DNA of 64,000 nt from Crocinitomicaceae bacterium (GTDB taxonomy: Bacteria > Bacteroidota > Bacteroidia > Flavobacteriales_D > Crocinitomicaceae), in the NCBI GenBank assembly GCA_016708105.1, contig JADJGJ010000001.1:1860001-1924000 (forward strand), in the 5' to 3' direction. Every line of letters begins with the position of its first letter. Within the stretch, counting starts at the first letter, position 1. Position numbers and translations under genes: made by a program. Shown in pieces: positions 60,891 to 64,000 of this stretch. The notes below the pieces were generated by a model. That model had not been told where the DNA came from, searched no databases, and was given only the letters and a program-made list of their open reading frames with translations.

Positions 60891-62009
60891 CTAATGGTAT
60901 AACACATTGATAGCTGTTCCTAAAGTTTTTATACTTCGATTCCAATCTCTTTCAAATGTGTTCCAAAACAACTTGAAACCTGACATACCATAAGTTGGCA
61001 CATAATTAGGCCCAAAATACGAGGTGATATAAATGTCAGTGCCAATGTTGTTTGGATGAACCTCAGTTATTTTTTTTGAATGGTCACTATTTTCATTAAA
61101 TACTGGAGCTGCCGGGTAACCAGACGAGCTATAAGCACCAACAATACAAAACTCAGACTTAACATTTATGCCTTCTTCATGACGATAACCCGATTTGATG
61201 TCAAGTTGATTAGAATTAAAATGAGTGATATCCAGCCATCCTCTGTTTTCACTGTCCTCTGCTTGATGGGGTTGAGAGATATTCTCCAAAATTGAAATTG
61301 TATTTGTACCACTGCGAGGAGAAGCATGATCTAAAAGAAAAAGTGGATTTGAAGTAACACGAGCAGTTTGCTCACCTAAAATTATTTCAGATAATTCACC
61401 TTCATTACTATAATACCATGTTACAATGAAATCTTCAATTTCCAGATTTTCGGTACAATCTGTTTCAACATTTGGAGAAATAAGAGGTTGTTTTGATTTA
61501 TCTACATTTTTTAGATTAGGAATAAAAATTGCAGGCTCATATTTCTCAGTAACCATTGTTTCAGGAAAGTCCGGATTTCCAGTTAGCGGAACATGTGTCA
61601 TATCATCAGAAATTTGTTTAAGTGAAAGTCCCTTTTCTGCCAAATTATTGTTGATTTGATTGAAAAATTCAGGAGATTCTTTTTCAAGGTCTAACAAATA
61701 GGCAGTTTGTGTTCCTGATTCCTCGGCTAATTGGATAATAACAGCGTTGAACTCAGGGTTTTTGATTAATTCTCTTGTCGCAAGTCCAATTTCATATAGA
61801 TATTTATTGAGTTTCTCACCGTCCTTATCATGCGAACTTTTCATGAGATCATCAACATCTTGCGTATTTGCCATCAATGGAATATTATCCAATGTATAAT
61901 CAATCTGATGATCACTCATTTGATTTGGAGTTGTCAATTCTTCTTTATTACAACTCACAATTGCGAAAGCTATTGCAAAAGCACTTGAAATTTTTGATAA
62001 CTTTTTCAT
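60891..62009 (-). CDS. putative lipoprotein, unknown function
   Basis: The 372-residue product has a signal with a lipobox (AFAIVSC at about 14-20, then NKEEL), so it is a probable lipoprotein. The first ~150 residues are helical (DKDGEKLNKYLYEIGLATRELIKNPEFNAVIIQLAEESG), and the rest appears strand-rich with CTENLEIEDFIVTWYY and a FKLFWNTFERDW end. I recognise no certain family. The stop TAG is formed at the IS630 edge; without the element the frame would end at the same place or one codon earlier, so the insertion left the protein essentially intact. Confidence 0.7.
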   Translation of the reverse strand: MKKLSKISSAFAIAFAIVSCNKEELTTPNQMSDHQIDYTLDNIPLMANTQDVDDLMKSSHDKDGEKLNKYLYEIGLATRELIKNPEFNAVIIQLAEESGTQTAYLLDLEKESPEFFNQINNNLAEKGLSLKQISDDMTHVPLTGNPDFPETMVTEKYEPAIFIPNLKNVDKSKQPLISPNVETDCTENLEIEDFIVTWYYSNEGELSEIILGEQTARVTSNPLFLLDHASPRSGTNTISILENISQPHQAEDSENRGWLDITHFNSNQLDIKSGYRHEEGINVKSEFCIVGAYSSSGYPAAPVFNENSDHSKKITEVHPNNIGTDIYITSYFGPNYVPTYGMSGFKLFWNTFERDWNRSIKTLGTAINVLYH

Positions 62010-62708
62010 TTTTATAAATTTTAGTTTTGTCGTACTTTGTTTTTAGGAATTTTCCGACTTAGTGTGGCATTATGTGCGATTTCAAAGCAACATTTAAGCT
62101 AATATTTCGATAAGTCCTTAAGAAGGAAGGTCTTTAACTCATTTTATTGCCTTGTAGTAGCACAAAACCTACGTTTTAATACTTAATTACTTCGCTCCCC
62201 TTTACATTTGAGCACTCGGTTGCTTCATGATAAAAGTATACCGAAAAGCATAGCTGTAATAGACCAATAAAATTGTTCTTAACAGCTATTGCATCGGCAT
62301 TATACCTTCCAATGACTGGACTAAAAGATATCTGCCAACGGTATTATCTGCGGTGCAACTTTCACATATACCCGCAATGAGGGGTGTCAACCCGGCTGAT
62401 ACATTTCCATAAGTTTTGGTAATGGCAAAGCTAAAATTCTTTTTCATTCATTTGCAAATTAATAATTTCTCAATCTTTTAGACAAAGCGTTTAGAAAACA
62501 TGGGCAAATCATCAATCTCTACACCGGGCGCAGAAAAAATATTTTTTCAACACTAAAAAAAATAACCCAGACAACTAAATGAAGTAGTTGATATTTTAAT
62601 TTATTGACTACTCACAATTGCTTTTACCTGATTATCTTTGGTCAGCTGATTTGTTCTATGAAACTTGAATGAAATCTAACAGCAACATATCTTCTTCATC
62701 TGAAAAAA
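62010..62708. other. about 700 bp without a convincing gene
   Basis: No frame with coding character was found. A 53-codon leftward frame (62286-62447) exists but its end shares 18 bp (CTATTGCATCGGCATTAT) with 41219-41236, another non-coding stretch, which suggests decayed repeat remnants. No tRNA, hairpin terminator or CRISPR was seen here. Confidence 0.5.
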
Positions 62709-62722
62709 AAAAATATCTATTC

Positions 62723-63223
62723 ATGAAAACAAAATCAACGGTACTGAATCGTGAGCAAATTGCAGATAAAACTGAGCGCATTGCTTATGAAATAATGGAA
62801 ACCACGTTTGAAACTCCGGTGATTTACATTGGTGGCATAGCCGGTAATGGGTATTTATTTGCTGAAAGATTAGTAAAAAAACTAAGTGAAATTTCTACAC
62901 AAGATATTCGCCTTTTTCAAATTTCAGTGAACAAAGACAATCCGTTGAATGAAAAAATTACGCTATCTGTTCCTGAAAATGAATTACAAGATGCAACGGT
63001 GATTCTGGTAGATGATGTCATCAATTCTGGTCGCACATTAATTCACGCAGTGAAAAGAATTTTGGATCATCCGGTGCGTGTATTAAAAGTTGCTGCCTTG
63101 GTAAACCGCACCCACCGCCGTTTTCCTGTTCATGCAGATTTTGTAGGATTAAATATAGCAACCACCCTAAAAGATACTATCATGGTTTCTTTTGGTGATG
63201 ATGAAATGGCATATTTGCAATAG
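62723..63223 (+). CDS. PyrR-like phosphoribosyltransferase
   Basis: The 166-residue product (ATG at 62723; a reading from 62669 adds 18 low-complexity residues) has the PRPP-binding motif ATVILVDDVINSGRTLIHAV near 107 and the hood region IGGIAGNGYLFAERL. The type is that of PyrR/uracil phosphoribosyltransferase-like proteins, which bind PRPP and a pyrimidine or act as RNA regulators. Which activity applies is unknown. The next gene starts one base after its stop. Confidence 0.85.
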   Translation: MKTKSTVLNREQIADKTERIAYEIMETTFETPVIYIGGIAGNGYLFAERLVKKLSEISTQDIRLFQISVNKDNPLNEKITLSVPENELQDATVILVDDVINSGRTLIHAVKRILDHPVRVLKVAALVNRTHRRFPVHADFVGLNIATTLKDTIMVSFGDDEMAYLQ

Positions 63224-63224
63224 T

Positions 63225-63644
63225 ATGAAATCAACTTGGAAAGGGAGCTACTGCTTTGACCCTGAAATTGCAGGTGCACTAAAAGATAAAAAAGTAGAAA
63301 TCACGTTGAATCTTGACACAGATGCTGAAGGTGGAATAACCGGCATGATGCGTGATGCAGATTATTTTTCAGCAACAGAATGTGAAGCAGAAATTAGTGG
63401 ATTCATTGATGAAGGCTTTGTTAGTTTAGTAGCAAAATTTCCGTCCAGAGGAGTTTACGATCAGGCATTAGTTTACCAAATTGACCCCAATCTTCAACCT
63501 TTTGAAATGACCTTTTATGGAGATTTGAGTGAAGATGGTAATCTCATTACCGGCACTTGGGAAGTGGTTGAAAAAACCGTGCTTGACATGAGTGAAGTAC
63601 AAGTATTTTATAGCGGCGGAACTTTTGATTTGCAAAAGAATTAG
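63225..63644 (+). CDS. conserved hypothetical protein
   Basis: The 139-residue product (ATG at 63225; the upstream in-frame codons overlap the PyrR-like gene) is soluble and strand-rich (STWKGSYCFDPEIAGALKDKKVEITLNLDTDAEGGITGMMRD ... GDLSEDGNLITGTWEVVE). It resembles lipocalin-like small proteins only in general appearance. It is tightly coupled to the phosphoribosyltransferase gene (1 bp gap). Function unknown. Confidence 0.68.
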   Translation: MKSTWKGSYCFDPEIAGALKDKKVEITLNLDTDAEGGITGMMRDADYFSATECEAEISGFIDEGFVSLVAKFPSRGVYDQALVYQIDPNLQPFEMTFYGDLSEDGNLITGTWEVVEKTVLDMSEVQVFYSGGTFDLQKN

Positions 63645-63708
63645 TCAGACTACCCTCACAGTTTAAGGAATTTTAATACATTTAGGTTGATCTTTATGAT
63701 TTTATTTC

Positions 63709-64000
63709 ATGGATTCAGCACTAAAATATATTGAAGGACAAAGCATATTGCATACTGAAGAACTGGCAGGTTTGAAAAGGCCTGAGTTATTGTCCTATGC
63801 TGAAATCAATGAAGCAGAGGCGCCTGCCATTGCCAAAACCATTGCCTGGGTTGAAAAAAATTACTTCAAATCAGAACGCATTTTTACTGAAACATTTTTG
63901 AAAGAAATACACAAACGTATGTTCAGTGACGTATGGGCATGGGCAGGTAAATTCAGATCTATCAATAAAAATTTAGGGGTAGATAAAATCAAAATCAGTT
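63709..64000 (+). CDS. Fic-domain family protein, 5' part
   Basis: The frame runs off the window (97 codons seen). The N-terminal region has the Fic/mobile-mystery-B-like pattern: RPELLSYAEINEAEAPAIAK, ERIFTETFLKEIHKRMFSDVWAWAGKFRSINKNLGVDK. The catalytic HPFxxGNGR loop would lie beyond the edge, so activity (AMP transfer) cannot be checked. Fic proteins are often toxin or effector-like. Confidence 0.82.
   Translation, partial: MDSALKYIEGQSILHTEELAGLKRPELLSYAEINEAEAPAIAKTIAWVEKNYFKSERIFTETFLKEIHKRMFSDVWAWAGKFRSINKNLGVDKIKIS

Larger units (their letters stand above)
59729..60893 (+). mobile_element. IS630-family insertion sequence
   Basis: The 1161 bp element (59731-60891) is bounded by TA dinucleotides, the IS630 target duplication. 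The ends are imperfect inverted repeats: left TAGCTATTATAGAATAGTCT, right (reverse complement) TAGCCAATATAATTTAGTCT. The outer ATACCAT/ATGGTAT also match, so the true inverted repeat may be longer or the target was palindromic. It encodes a transposase in two frames, and its right end falls on the stop codon of the lipoprotein gene at 60891-62009. Confidence 0.88.

Noticed and set aside
62286..62447. 53-codon leftward frame in the 62 kb gap
   Set aside because: No family resemblance, and its end coincides with a repeated 18 bp segment; more likely chance or debris.

Overview
The window looks like a chromosomal segment of a marine or freshwater Bacteroidota, most likely a Flavobacteriales member near Crocinitomicaceae/Cryomorphaceae; the family placement is an inference. 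The evidence is AT-rich DNA, several cargo proteins with type IX secretion (T9SS) type A and type B C-terminal sorting domains, a type III glutamine synthetase, a CarB without the C-terminal regulatory domain, S46 and S9B dipeptidyl peptidases, DUF families typical of the phylum, and repeated Bacteroidota -7 boxes (TAnnTTTG). No tRNA, rRNA or CRISPR array was found.

Layout: 1-9.3 kb holds a secreted WD40/caspase-like protein (3' end outside the window), small membrane and secreted proteins, and a large T9SS adhesin with six tandem repeats. 9.3-24 kb is core metabolism and maintenance: citrate synthase, a thioredoxin-like protein, DPP IV, an orphan membrane histidine kinase, a TPR protein, endonuclease III (apparent frameshift), a FtsB/DivIC-like protein, an S46 peptidase, a frameshifted HI0933-type flavoprotein, an Xre/RES toxin-antitoxin pair and a second orphan HisKA_2 kinase with a GAF domain. 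24-39 kb carries surface proteins, a DUF2520 protein, a GT-C type membrane protein, thiolase, MnmA, glutamine synthetase III, Hsp20, a DUF4836 lipoprotein and a Nudix hydrolase. 39-42.7 kb has an acyl-CoA carboxylase beta subunit and a cassette-like DUF433/DUF5615 toxin-antitoxin module bounded by imperfect direct repeats.

42.9-48.05 kb is a methionine/sulfur block read leftward: promoter, SAM-I riboswitch, a short leader ORF ending in eight consecutive cysteine codons, metX, homoserine dehydrogenase, a 3 x 60 bp repeat, two YeeE/YedE-type sulfur transporter halves, and metZ. The SAM riboswitch followed by a polycysteine leader peptide, whose Cys codons can base-pair with a segment just downstream, is the most interesting feature. 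It suggests one transcript that senses both the end product (SAM) and the sulfur donor (cysteine).

48.2-55 kb is a probable leftward operon carB - DUF4834 - FkbM methyltransferase - YfhO. 55.2-59.5 kb is a tandem family of secreted, probably outer-membrane beta-barrel proteins with overlapping start/stop codons. An IS630-family element (59.73-60.89 kb) lies exactly at the stop codon of a lipoprotein gene. The window ends with a PyrR-like phosphoribosyltransferase, a small conserved protein and the start of a Fic-domain gene.

Three genes (nth, the HI0933 flavoprotein, the IS630 transposase) each show a one-base frame change at a homopolymer run, so assembly indels should be considered before calling them pseudogenes.
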